A model generated the notes under the pieces. That model did not search any database. It was not told the origin of the DNA and saw nothing but the letters and a program-made list of their open reading frames with translations. From NCBI GenBank assembly GCA_030729695.1, contig JANQWV010000058.1:1-57975 (forward strand): a stretch of 57,975 bases of DNA, read 5' to 3'. Below are positions 43,617 to 52,711 of this stretch, one piece after another (the first letter of the stretch is position 1; every line of letters begins with the position of its first letter). Made by a program: the position numbers and the translations under genes. The DNA comes from Flavobacteriales bacterium (GTDB lineage: Bacteria; Bacteroidota; Bacteroidia; Flavobacteriales_D; Sanyastnellaceae).

Positions 43617-46600
43617 TTAGTGCTGAACCATTACGGCTTGCACATTCGAAACTCCAGCTGTTGTCATTACTCGAACATAGTACATTCCACTGTTCAAGTT
43701 CGAAACATCTACTGAAGAATATCCTTCTTTCAAATTCTTACTCTCAATCATTTTTCCGGTTACATCGAACACACTCACTACTGCTTGTGTAGAGCATTTC
43801 ACGTTTAATAAAGTGTTCGCTGGATTCGGATAAACAGAGAATAAGACATCTCCTTCTTCTTCAACGCCTACGCCACATGTTGGGTCATAAGCCGCGCTTG
43901 GAGAACCGTTCGGGCAACCTGCGAACCAGTTGTACGCTTCATTCATTAAGTCTGTTGTGCTCAACAATTCCAACGTCTTACCGAAACCATTCGGTTCAGA
44001 AGTCCACGGTGCTGAATTACGGTAGCTAACAGAAAACGTTAGCACTTGATTTTCATCGTAAACTAAAATGTCATCGGTTCCACCCAACACAAATCCCATA
44101 GGTGATTGAATAGCTGTTACAGCTGGATGAATAGCATTGAACAAATTCGCGTCCTCCGCAACAACGATGTATCCATGTGCAGGCAGCGTTGTTCCTTGAG
44201 GGAATGTATAACCGCCAGTAATACCTCCGTCTGAAACCTTCCAGTTACTCATATCTAAATCGGTATCGAGCGTTGAATGCAATTCAAACCAATCGCCTGC
44301 ATCGGCACCAGCAAATGATTTGTAATTAATTTCAGAAACAACAACCGAAGAGTCGCAAGGGAAATAAGCCTCTCCTGGAGAACCTGCCACACAACCCGCG
44401 AACCATGAAGTCGGGTCGCTTGGATTCAATCCATTGCCTTCGAACTCAAGTGATCTTCCATTACCATTTGCACCAAGCGGCCATGGATAATTGGTCGAAT
44501 AAACGATTTCATCTACAACGTTTCCATTGTGATTTACAATTTGAATTAATTCTCCGTTGTTATTCAAAGAGAATCCAAGATTACCAATCACGTTAGTTAC
44601 TGAAGGGTATTGAGCATGGAATACTGCGGTGTCTTGAGCAATAACCAAATAACCATTGGCAGGAATAACCGTCGAAAGTGGAATGTTGAATACATTCAAG
44701 AAGTTACTGTCGCGCACTGCATATGAACTTAAATCAAGTGGGGTATTCAACAAGTTGTGAATCTCTAACCAATCGCCACCGTTGATTGAACTCTCAGAAT
44801 CAACCATAAGTTCTGTCACTTCCAAAGCATTTACAACCGGAACTCCTTCGAACCAAGCAGTGAATGCTGCATTTCCAACTGGATTAATATCTAAAACCTG
44901 ATTAAGATTATTCGTATTGAAAATTGAATTTGGAGACCAGTGATCAAAAGTATATCCCGGATTCGGAACAGCAGTTATGCGCACAGGCACTCCTCTGAAA
45001 TACACGCCAGACCATGGATATTCCAATTCACTTGGTTCAATCGTAGAGATGTGAATTCTTCCCGCTCCTGCAGGTTGAACATCGAGGGTGTATGTTACTT
45101 GTCCAGCTAACCCAAACTGACTCTGAATAACGTTTCGCGCTCCACCAATACGACTGTTGTTCCAATTCAACATATTCGTCATGGTGTTGTTGAAATTGTT
45201 CATGTTTCCACTCCAACGTGTATGATGACGAGGGATCCATGGAGCAACTTGGTTAATCATTGAATTACCCATTGCACTCACTTTGTTTTGTTGCCAGATT
45301 GTATTGATTAAATCGGCATAGCGATCTATGAAGTAATTTCTATACTCAGTATTCTGCAATAATCTGCTGCAGATAGCATCTAAATGAATACTCGGGTCAT
45401 TGATGGCTTGTGTGATGAAGTTATCAGTTGGCGCAGGACCGTATAATCCATAACCAAAATCTAAATCCATCAACATCATTCTCCATTTCTCACCTGGGAA
45501 ATTCCAAAACTTAATGTTATTTGGGTATCCATTACTCCAGTCACCGTTACCATAATAAGTTTCTGCAGCAATGTAGTCGGCGAAATTCTCTAAATCTAAA
45601 TAACTCCCTGCTGTTTCCAAATAGGTAGGACTCGCCGGATCGCCATTCGCAATAGCACTGTACATAGGCCAGAAATTATCGAGGTTACCGTCTTTTGGAT
45701 CAAGACCATCGAGATAATTCTCTGTAATTACTGTAACACTATCTGAATTGAAACCGTGGTTACTCTCTACCCAATGTTTATTTAGAACTTCACGCAATTC
45801 ATATTCACCGAAGTATTCGCCATTGAGGAATACGATAACAGGTGTGTAACCCATGTAATCGTTATGTGTTCCTTTCGTTAGTCGCTGCATAAAGGCATCG
45901 CGCATACGAGATCCGTCGTAATCGTTTCCTCCGTTTCGCAAGTTGAAGTTTTTATATTCTGTAACATGTGGCTTGTCTGGAATTAACGGATACTGAATAT
46001 TTTTAAAACCATATTCATCTCGACACTTCACGCGGAAACTTTTCTGTGGTTGTGCGCGAGACCAACCGCCGTGTATTTTCAATCCAATACATCCTTCAAA
46101 CTTTTGTGTGCTGTCTGTTGCGATATACTCCATGTATGAAAAACGCTCCCAATCTTCCCAAATGTTCGAACCGAAATAAGGATAGTTCGTGTTATAATCA
46201 GGAGGACCTAAAACATAAATCCCAGTGTTGTAATCGTACAAATTTGCATTGTCTGTAGAAAGTGAAATAACTGGCAATCCTACGTATGCTTCATTAATAA
46301 CATAAGTGTTTTTCTCTGTTGGACTTGGCAACACCGAATTATCCGATGCGAATGCGCGAGCCGAAATAACGGTGGTTACAGGCACATTCAAAGGTGCTGT
46401 ATAAATCATTGAAGTATCTACAGGAATACTTCCATCTAATGTGTAACGAATAACGGCATTGACATCGGTAGTCGTAATTGTAACTGTTTGTCCAGCACCA
46501 TAGATACCAGCAGGAATATCAATTACTGGCTTTGTCAAAAAAGCAGAATAACAAACAGCTGAATTGACAGCCGCTGGAGTTGGCTCTGTACTGAAGCACC

Positions 46601-47609
46601 AAGACAACCCACTGTGATTGTAGCTATAATCTACATTCATTTGAGGAACCGTAATCAAATCGGCCGGCGCACCCGTAGGCAACGATAACATAATCTGATC
46701 TCCGGTAGACATTTCGAAGTTGGTATGCCAACCTATTGGCGTAATTAAGTTCATCCAAGCCAAGGCAGGAGAGAATTGCATCGCTGGTGTGGTTACACCT
46801 GCTGCCAAAAATGCGTTGCTTGTCAAATCCGAAGAGGTAGTTGCTACGTTATGCACTTGAATCGCTAAAACGTTTTCTCCATTAACCAATAGGTTTGGTA
46901 AGGCTAAGAGGTTAATAGCATACATATCAAGCGCTATACCTTGATAGCCGTTAGCCTCATGATTACCTGAAGCCAAGGTGTTGAAAGGAGTAACTACACC
47001 ATAGGCACCCAAGTTAGCGCGAGCAATTTCGACACCGTTGATATAAGCAACAAATCCATCGTCGTAATCCATGAACAACATCAAATCATGAATAGCAGAA
47101 ACATCAGTTATGTTGAAGGTTTTGCGCAAAAAAACGCTTGTGGGGGAAGCAATAGTAGTTCCATCGTCATTATCACCCGATCCAATACCACCAATAGCAG
47201 TTATCCAACCAACCAAACCTGTTGCGCCTGGACTTCTCCATGAAGCATTTGGTTCCGATGTAGGAACAATGTAACTCCACACATCATTGGCAGCTATGAC
47301 CGTTTCAAAATGATCTATAACTGGAAATCTATTCTTCCCGCTTGCCCAAATCAACTTGTGTTCACCCGGTGCTAAATCATAGCTAGGCATTACCCACTTG
47401 AATGGCTCTAGCGGATCATTGGTGATACCATATCCTTCAATGTTGACTGAGGTCGCACCGTTGTTTCTAATTTCTAACCAATCGCTAAAATCTCCGTCTT
47501 CATCGGAAAGGGTTGCCATGTTTGTCTGCGACAATTCACTCAAATCGACTTGAGCAAAAATTACCGTCGAAAACAACACGCACGAAAGCAGTGTAAAAAT
47601 TCTTTTCAT
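43617..47609 (-). CDS. Giant secreted CotH-type / lamin-tail T9SS cargo protein
   Basis: 1330 residues with a signal peptide (MKRIFTLLSCVLFSTVIFAQ). In order: a lamin-tail domain (SDWLEIRNNGATSVNIEGYG), a region with KTFNITDVSAIHDLMLFMDYDDGF, a chitobiase-like domain (AVIRYTLDGSIPVDTSMIY), a CotH kinase-like domain (IHGGWSRAQPQKSFRV, NGGNDYDGSRMRDAFMQRL, LNGEYFGEYELREVLNKHW, MLMDLDFGYG), a Gly-rich beta region, two more lamin-tail domains (GDWLEIHNLLNTPLDLSSY and GDWFELHSTLDTDLDMSNW), and a T9SS type A tail (FSVYPNPANTLLNVK). CotH proteins in spores are atypical kinases of coat proteins; in secreted bacterial forms activity is unproven. Confidence 0.9.
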   Translation of the reverse strand: MKRIFTLLSCVLFSTVIFAQVDLSELSQTNMATLSDEDGDFSDWLEIRNNGATSVNIEGYGITNDPLEPFKWVMPSYDLAPGEHKLIWASGKNRFPVIDHFETVIAANDVWSYIVPTSEPNASWRSPGATGLVGWITAIGGIGSGDNDDGTTIASPTSVFLRKTFNITDVSAIHDLMLFMDYDDGFVAYINGVEIARANLGAYGVVTPFNTLASGNHEANGYQGIALDMYAINLLALPNLLVNGENVLAIQVHNVATTSSDLTSNAFLAAGVTTPAMQFSPALAWMNLITPIGWHTNFEMSTGDQIMLSLPTGAPADLITVPQMNVDYSYNHSGLSWCFSTEPTPAAVNSAVCYSAFLTKPVIDIPAGIYGAGQTVTITTTDVNAVIRYTLDGSIPVDTSMIYTAPLNVPVTTVISARAFASDNSVLPSPTEKNTYVINEAYVGLPVISLSTDNANLYDYNTGIYVLGPPDYNTNYPYFGSNIWEDWERFSYMEYIATDSTQKFEGCIGLKIHGGWSRAQPQKSFRVKCRDEYGFKNIQYPLIPDKPHVTEYKNFNLRNGGNDYDGSRMRDAFMQRLTKGTHNDYMGYTPVIVFLNGEYFGEYELREVLNKHWVESNHGFNSDSVTVITENYLDGLDPKDGNLDNFWPMYSAIANGDPASPTYLETAGSYLDLENFADYIAAETYYGNGDWSNGYPNNIKFWNFPGEKWRMMLMDLDFGYGLYGPAPTDNFITQAINDPSIHLDAICSRLLQNTEYRNYFIDRYADLINTIWQQNKVSAMGNSMINQVAPWIPRHHTRWSGNMNNFNNTMTNMLNWNNSRIGGARNVIQSQFGLAGQVTYTLDVQPAGAGRIHISTIEPSELEYPWSGVYFRGVPVRITAVPNPGYTFDHWSPNSIFNTNNLNQVLDINPVGNAAFTAWFEGVPVVNALEVTELMVDSESSINGGDWLEIHNLLNTPLDLSSYAVRDSNFLNVFNIPLSTVIPANGYLVIAQDTAVFHAQYPSVTNVIGNLGFSLNNNGELIQIVNHNGNVVDEIVYSTNYPWPLGANGNGRSLEFEGNGLNPSDPTSWFAGCVAGSPGEAYFPCDSSVVVSEINYKSFAGADAGDWFELHSTLDTDLDMSNWKVSDGGITGGYTFPQGTTLPAHGYIVVAEDANLFNAIHPAVTAIQSPMGFVLGGTDDILVYDENQVLTFSVSYRNSAPWTSEPNGFGKTLELLSTTDLMNEAYNWFAGCPNGSPSAAYDPTCGVGVEEEGDVLFSVYPNPANTLLNVKCSTQAVVSVFDVTGKMIESKNLKEGYSSVDVSNLNSGMYYVRVMTTAGVSNVQAVMVQH

Positions 47610-47721
47610 ACTTCAATTAATTAAAAGGGATGTAAAAGTATATCGCGCTTCCTTAACTCGGGCTTTACATTAGACGAAACAGGACATTTATCGCCAAATC
47701 TGCACATTTAAGGTCACAAAC

Positions 47722-47737
47722 TACTCCAATTGGAGTA
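47722..47737. promoter_or_regulatory. 16-bp perfect palindrome, candidate operator
   Basis: TACTCCAATTGGAGTA is a perfect inverted repeat located between the divergent CotH-type gene and the histidine kinase gene, 49 bp upstream of a -7-like TAATTTCG (47786-47793) for the kinase. The position suits a dimeric regulator, conceivably the adjacent LuxR-type response regulator. The palindrome is observed; the regulator is a guess. Confidence 0.5.
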
Positions 47738-47809
47738 TATTTCCTAATTCTCATTCCTTCCAACCCCTTCACTTTAAGTTTTCCGTAATTTCGGGAGACT
47801 GCAAATCAT

Positions 47810-49660
47810 ATGAGACTTTCACTAACCATTCTGTTATCTATTGCAGTGAGCATAGGATGCGCTCAGAAAGAGCTCAACTTCTATGTTGGTGAACAAATGT
47901 CGGCTTTTCCTACCGGAACAAAATGTTGGGTTGACACCAGTTCTATTATTTCCTTCGACTACTACAAACAAAATGAGGAAAAATTCTCTTCAAACTTACC
48001 GGTCGAATTAAGTAATATCAGTGGGAAGTTATGGATACTAATACCCATCGACTCGCTAATATCGAAAGACAGCCCCTTCGTTGTCTTGACAAATCCACAC
48101 ATAAATTTTGTTTCAGTTTGGTGGTTAGATGAACAACAGAATATTATCAAGGAATGCCGCCCTACTGGTGATCATTATGCTTTCAACTCAAGAGAAATTC
48201 ACACCTCTTCACTCACCTTTCAAAACCCTAATTTATCAAAATCGAAATTCATATTAATCTCCGCTGATAAACGTAACGAAGCCTTCAACTTAAACATTCA
48301 TTTTACAAAACTTAAATTCATTGAAAATAGAATAGCACAAGAAACGGCATTGTTCGGATGGCTTATTGGCATTGTTGCAGTAATCTTCATTATCACTTGG
48401 GTGCTTTTCTCATTTGCAAGAGACACCATTTACCTCTATTATGGTGGCTATCTATTCTTTATGCTCTGCTACTCATTTGCAGACTTCAGTCTTTGGCACT
48501 GGATATTAGCCTTCAATACCCCACGAAATATAGATTTCATAAGACCCATTACACTCGCTGCTTCATTCATTTTCTTTGTCTTCTTTATTTTAAGGGCACT
48601 ATCGATAAAGGTGAATTTTCCAAAATCTTACAAAGTCTTAAGAATAGGATTCCTCGCCTTTATCGCTTACGTCGTAATTGCAATCTGCATTTACGTCCTG
48701 ACACAAAACAGCGGAATAAAGTTTTACGGAATTCTAATCTCTCACTACCTCCAGCGGGGACTACTGATTATTCTCATTATTACTATTATTCAGGCTACAA
48801 TCAAAAAAACACCTTTCGCGCTTCTTGTCAGTATATCACTCGCTCTTTTCCTAGGTGTTCACTTGGTCAACTATTTTTTTGAAAACGGAGTACTCCCAGA
48901 CCGACTTATATTTCAACATTTCTTACCAATAGTTTATACAATAGACTGCTTAGTAATGAGTGTTATTATTGCGCGTACCTTCCTTCGATTTCAAAAAAAA
49001 TCACTTGACTTATCGAATGAAATACTTCTTCAAAACATTGACTTCCAAAATAAGCTCAATGAAGTCAAAGAAAAAGATCTTACTCGCATAAGCCAATATC
49101 TCCATGACAACATAGGTGCTGAAATATCGGCCATGCGCTACGAACTCGAAGCGCTTAAGAGCAATCCAAACCAATCCGATGCGTTAGACAGGCTAATTGA
49201 AAAATCGTCATTTATTGCTAATGAAGTTCGTAATGCCTCCCACAACCTTTCGCCACTTATGCTTGAGCGATTCGGTTTGGAAGAAAGCATCTCACAATTC
49301 CTCACTCAAATAAACAAAACAACGAACTGCAATTTTCAATTAGATATCATTGGAAATCTCGATTTGATTGACAAAAACTTAAACATCGTACTCTTTCAAA
49401 TCATTCAAGAATGCATTCAGAATATCTTAAAACATGCATTTGCAAAAAACACCATCATTCAAATTTTGAACGAGCCCGAATCCATTCAGTTGTTCATCGA
49501 AGACGATGGAATTGGATTTGATTTAGATCATGTGAAATATGGGCTCGGACTGGATAGTATTAAGAAACTAATTGAATATAAACAAGGCGTATTTAGAATA
49601 GTGAGCGAGAAAACAAAAGGAGTAAAAATTTATGTCGAACTACCAAACCAATCAAATTAA
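47810..49660 (+). CDS. 7TM-DISM sensor histidine kinase
   Basis: 616 residues. A signal peptide (SLTILLSIAVSIGCAQ) is followed by an extracytoplasmic sensor region (about 20-165), seven membrane spans (about 180-385; FGWLIGIVAVIFIITWVLFSF first), a coiled coil, and a HisKA_3 dimerisation domain with the phospho-acceptor His432 in ISQYLHDNIGAEISAMR. The ATPase domain has QECIQNILKHAF (N box) and EDDGIGFD (G1). This is the 7TMR-DISM plan common in Bacteroidota. The response regulator gene overlaps its end by 29 bp, giving a coupled two-component pair. The ligand is unknown. Confidence 0.92.
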   Translation: MRLSLTILLSIAVSIGCAQKELNFYVGEQMSAFPTGTKCWVDTSSIISFDYYKQNEEKFSSNLPVELSNISGKLWILIPIDSLISKDSPFVVLTNPHINFVSVWWLDEQQNIIKECRPTGDHYAFNSREIHTSSLTFQNPNLSKSKFILISADKRNEAFNLNIHFTKLKFIENRIAQETALFGWLIGIVAVIFIITWVLFSFARDTIYLYYGGYLFFMLCYSFADFSLWHWILAFNTPRNIDFIRPITLAASFIFFVFFILRALSIKVNFPKSYKVLRIGFLAFIAYVVIAICIYVLTQNSGIKFYGILISHYLQRGLLIILIITIIQATIKKTPFALLVSISLALFLGVHLVNYFFENGVLPDRLIFQHFLPIVYTIDCLVMSVIIARTFLRFQKKSLDLSNEILLQNIDFQNKLNEVKEKDLTRISQYLHDNIGAEISAMRYELEALKSNPNQSDALDRLIEKSSFIANEVRNASHNLSPLMLERFGLEESISQFLTQINKTTNCNFQLDIIGNLDLIDKNLNIVLFQIIQECIQNILKHAFAKNTIIQILNEPESIQLFIEDDGIGFDLDHVKYGLGLDSIKKLIEYKQGVFRIVSEKTKGVKIYVELPNQSN

Positions 49661-50252
49661 AATCGGTCTTGTTGAAGACCATCCCCTTTTCATTGAAGGG
49701 TTAAAGAACATTCTTCTCTTGGCTCGTCCAGTTGAAGTATCTTTCATTTGTCACAACAAAGAAGAACTTCTATCGAGTAAAAACGCGTGCAAGGAAATCG
49801 ACTTTCTCATTTCTGACCTAAACCTAAACGGTGAAATTTGCATAGATGAAATCTCCCAAATAAAATCTGTGGTTCCAAATCTGAAAATAATTGCACTTAG
49901 CATGTATCAGCCTTGGGAAATAAAATTAGACCTCGAGCACTCCATCTTCAATGCATATGTCCTTAAAAACAGTGGCACGAAAGTATTACTCGACGCCTGC
50001 AAAGCCGTCCTAAAAGGAAACACATACTTCGATCCAAACATAGAAAAGAGTACAGCACACATTAATCCTATAAATGTGCTTCTGACTTCAAGAGAAAAAG
50101 AAATTGTCACCTTCCTGAAGGCGGGAAAACAAAACAAAGAAATTGCCGATTTACTCTTCCTTAGTGAATTCACGATTAAAACGCATCGGCAAAACATCAT
50201 GCGAAAACTCGAGGTACGCAACGTAGCCGAACTCATTAAAAAGTTCAGTTAG
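49632..50252 (+). CDS. LuxR/NarL-family response regulator
   Basis: 206 residues. The receiver domain has the acidic pair Glu15/Asp16 (VEDHPLF), the phospho-acceptor Asp62 (LISDLNLNG), the Thr/Ser position (ALSMYQ) and the Lys in YVLKNSG. A C-terminal LuxR-type helix-turn-helix follows (LTSREKEIVTFLKAGKQNKEIADLLFLSEFTIKTHRQNI). It is the partner of the kinase it overlaps. It may bind the 16-bp palindrome upstream of the kinase gene. Confidence 0.93.
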   Translation: MSNYQTNQIKIGLVEDHPLFIEGLKNILLLARPVEVSFICHNKEELLSSKNACKEIDFLISDLNLNGEICIDEISQIKSVVPNLKIIALSMYQPWEIKLDLEHSIFNAYVLKNSGTKVLLDACKAVLKGNTYFDPNIEKSTAHINPINVLLTSREKEIVTFLKAGKQNKEIADLLFLSEFTIKTHRQNIMRKLEVRNVAELIKKFS

Positions 50253-50260
50253 CTTCGTGC

Positions 50261-50268
50261 TATATTTG
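50261..50268 (+). promoter_or_regulatory. -7 promoter element of the hydroxyacyl-CoA dehydrogenase gene
   Basis: TATATTTG, an exact match to TAnnTTTG, 15 bp before the ATG at 50284 and 8 bp after the response regulator stop. Confidence 0.55.
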
Positions 50269-50283
50269 CAAAAATTTGTTTCA

Positions 50284-51174
50284 ATGAAAAACATTGCAGT
50301 TATTGGTGCTGGCACCATGGGAAATGGAATCGCGCACGTGTTCGCGCAAAACGGATTCAACGTTCAATTAATTGACTTGAATGAAGCGCAATTGCAAAAA
50401 GCATTGGCGACCATTGCTAAAAACCTAGACCGTCAAGTTGCAAAAGGTTCTTTAACCGAAGAGCAAAAGGCACAAACCCTTGCCAACCTTTCCACTTCAA
50501 ACTCTATTGAGACAGGCGTTGCAAACGCAGAACTTGTTGTTGAAGCTGCAACTGAAAACGTAGATTTAAAACTTAAGATATTTCAAACCCTCGATGCGAA
50601 CGCTCCGGCAAATTGCATCTTGGCTTCCAATACCTCTTCCATAAGCATCACTAAAATTGCTTCGGTTACCAACCGCCCAGCACAAGTTATAGGTATGCAT
50701 TTCATGAACCCGGTGCCTGTAATGAAACTGGTTGAGGTGATTCGCGGATACAGCACTTCAAACGAAGTAAACGATAAAGTTTTTGAGATTTCGAAACAAC
50801 TTGGAAAAGTTCCGGTTGAAGTGAACGACTACCCTGGATTCGTTGCCAATCGCATTCTTATGCCTATGATCAACGAAGCCATCTATACTTTGTATGAAGG
50901 TGTTGCAGGTGTTGAAGAAATTGACACCGTTATGAAACTTGGAATGGGACATCCAATGGGCCCACTTCGTTTAGCCGATTTCATTGGTCTTGATGTTTGC
51001 TTGGCCATTCTTCGTGTGATGCATGAGGGATTCGGCAATCCGAAATACGCGCCATGTCCTTTATTGGTGAACATGGTTACTGCGAAAAAACTAGGAGACA
51101 AATCAGGAGAAGGTTTTTACATTTTGAATAGAGAAACAAAAGAAACAACCGTTTCTCCTTCGTTTTCAAAATAA
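50284..51174 (+). CDS. 3-hydroxyacyl-CoA (3-hydroxybutyryl-CoA) dehydrogenase
   Basis: 296 residues. The NAD loop GAGTMGNGIAHVFAQNGF opens the Rossmann domain, and the catalytic stretch ASNTSSISITKIA and IGMHFMNPVPVMKLVEVI includes the His of the dyad. The C-terminal helical domain has PGFVANRILMPMINEAI and GMGHPMGPLRLADFIGLD. I use ATG 50284, preceded by a good -7 element. It oxidises (S)-3-hydroxyacyl-CoA, most likely short chain, and could serve butyrate, aromatic or lysine degradation; gcdH, paaA and paaE are also in this window. The downstream ribF starts 6 bp later. Confidence 0.92.
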   Translation: MKNIAVIGAGTMGNGIAHVFAQNGFNVQLIDLNEAQLQKALATIAKNLDRQVAKGSLTEEQKAQTLANLSTSNSIETGVANAELVVEAATENVDLKLKIFQTLDANAPANCILASNTSSISITKIASVTNRPAQVIGMHFMNPVPVMKLVEVIRGYSTSNEVNDKVFEISKQLGKVPVEVNDYPGFVANRILMPMINEAIYTLYEGVAGVEEIDTVMKLGMGHPMGPLRLADFIGLDVCLAILRVMHEGFGNPKYAPCPLLVNMVTAKKLGDKSGEGFYILNRETKETTVSPSFSK

Positions 51175-51180
51175 TTCAAG

Positions 51181-52101
51181 GTGAAGATTCATCACGACTT
51201 TTCTTCGTTTAAAGAAGTTAAAAATCCTGTGCTCACCATTGGCACCTTCGACGGTGTTCACTTGGGCCATCAGGCGCTTCTGAACCGCATGAAAACGCTT
51301 GCGCAAGAGGTAAACGGAGAAACCGTTGTTCTTACTTTCACACCGCATCCACGCACCGTTCTCTTCCCCGAAGATCATGGCATTCAATTGCTCTCTGACA
51401 CTCAAGAGAAAAGAAAATTCCTTGACGATTGCGGTATTGACCATCTCGTTGAATTTCCATTCACCATGGAATTCGCGAAGAAGTCTGCTTTCGAATACGT
51501 GCGTGACCTCTTGGTGGTTGGAATGAATGTGCACACGGTAATTGTCGGATATGACCACCGCTTCGGCAGAAACCGTGAAGGCAATTTCCAACTATTGTTG
51601 GAATACGCCGACATGTTTCAATTTCATGTTGAAGAAATTCCGGCGCAACTCATTAACGAAAGTGAAGTAAGCTCAACGAAAATTCGAAATGCCATTTCAG
51701 TTGGAAACGTAGAATTCGCGATGCAGGCAACCGGACGCAACTACCTGCTTTCAGGCACGGTGGTGCATGGAAAAGGGAACGGTCAAAAGATTGGTTTTCC
51801 AACAGCCAACATAAAAATTTCAGATCCGCTGAAACTTATTCCCGCAAATGGAGTCTATGTAGTAGAAACGAACATCAACGGAAAAAACTACCGCGGAGCC
51901 ATGAACATTGGAACACGTCCTACATTCGAATTAAACGGAAGCCGCTCGTTGGAAGTGCATGTCATTGGGTTTCACAACAACCTCTACGAGCAACCTTTGC
52001 AAGTGGAATTTATTCGGAAGCTTCGCGACGAACAAAATTTTGGTTCAATTGATGCGTTGAAAGAACAACTTGCAAAAGACATTGCCAATGCGATTCGCTA
52101 A
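51181..52101 (+). CDS. ribF: Bifunctional riboflavin kinase / FAD synthetase
   Basis: 306 residues, two domains. The N-terminal FAD synthetase has the nucleotidyltransferase motif TIGTFDGVHLGHQALL and VIVGYDHRFGRNREGN with SSTKIR. The C-terminal riboflavin kinase has GTVVHGKGNGQKIGFPTANI and GAMNIGTRPTF. It makes FMN, then FAD. The start is a GTG at 51181, 6 bp after the previous gene; no ATG lies before the conserved start. Confidence 0.95.
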   Translation: MKIHHDFSSFKEVKNPVLTIGTFDGVHLGHQALLNRMKTLAQEVNGETVVLTFTPHPRTVLFPEDHGIQLLSDTQEKRKFLDDCGIDHLVEFPFTMEFAKKSAFEYVRDLLVVGMNVHTVIVGYDHRFGRNREGNFQLLLEYADMFQFHVEEIPAQLINESEVSSTKIRNAISVGNVEFAMQATGRNYLLSGTVVHGKGNGQKIGFPTANIKISDPLKLIPANGVYVVETNINGKNYRGAMNIGTRPTFELNGSRSLEVHVIGFHNNLYEQPLQVEFIRKLRDEQNFGSIDALKEQLAKDIANAIR

Positions 52102-52708
52102 AACAACGCTTTTCATTCTTCTTTTTTCATTCAACTTCATCGTTGATACACATGCGCAATTGGTGTCGTGGGATAAAATAGATACGTGTAAAATATATAC
52201 CGACCTGAATCTCGCATTGAAAGAACCGAGCAAGGTTTATCGCCTTCACCTCAACAGAAAAAAGTACACCGAGATTCCACAAGAAATATTCCTACTCTCG
52301 AACTTAAACGATTTGCAGCTCGATCGAAATAAGATCAAAACCCTTCCAACAAAAATCAACGAGCTACCATTTTTACAACGTTTGAGCGTGAATGAAAACC
52401 TGGTAGATTCCATTCCGCCAGCCATTTTCACCTTGAAAAATTTACGCGTTCTCGAATTAGGCGACAATTACATTAGCACCCTTCCAGACGAAATAGAAAA
52501 ACTGCAAGAGTTACGCATATTAGCGCTTTGGGACAATCCCATCGACTACTACCCTAACGCTTTGGGATCATTGAAGAACCTCACGCATCTCGATTTTCTG
52601 CACAACCAAATGAGTTACGGGACGCAAGATCGCATTCTTCAGATGATAGACACGAAGAAAACCAAGGTGTATTTCTCCACTCCTTGCGCCTGCGAAGACG
52701 GACATTAA
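52088..52708 (+). CDS. Exported leucine-rich repeat protein
   Basis: 206 residues with a signal peptide (MRFAKTTLFILLFSFNFIVDTHAQ). Five or so leucine-rich repeats follow (LSNLNDLQLDRNKIKTLPTKI, LPFLQRLSVNENLVDSIPPAI and LKNLRVLELGDNYISTLPDEI in parts), ending with a Cys-containing tail FSTPCACEDGH. LRR domains bind proteins; the role is unknown. It overlaps the ribF end by 14 bp if the ATG at 52088 is used, by 32 bp from the ATG at 52070. Confidence 0.8.
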   Translation: MRFAKTTLFILLFSFNFIVDTHAQLVSWDKIDTCKIYTDLNLALKEPSKVYRLHLNRKKYTEIPQEIFLLSNLNDLQLDRNKIKTLPTKINELPFLQRLSVNENLVDSIPPAIFTLKNLRVLELGDNYISTLPDEIEKLQELRILALWDNPIDYYPNALGSLKNLTHLDFLHNQMSYGTQDRILQMIDTKKTKVYFSTPCACEDGH

Positions 52709-52711
52709 AAA

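Noticed and set aside
48358-48882. 174-codon plus-strand frame within the histidine kinase gene
   Set aside because: It is an out-of-frame shadow of the membrane-spanning region; the kinase frame has all family motifs.
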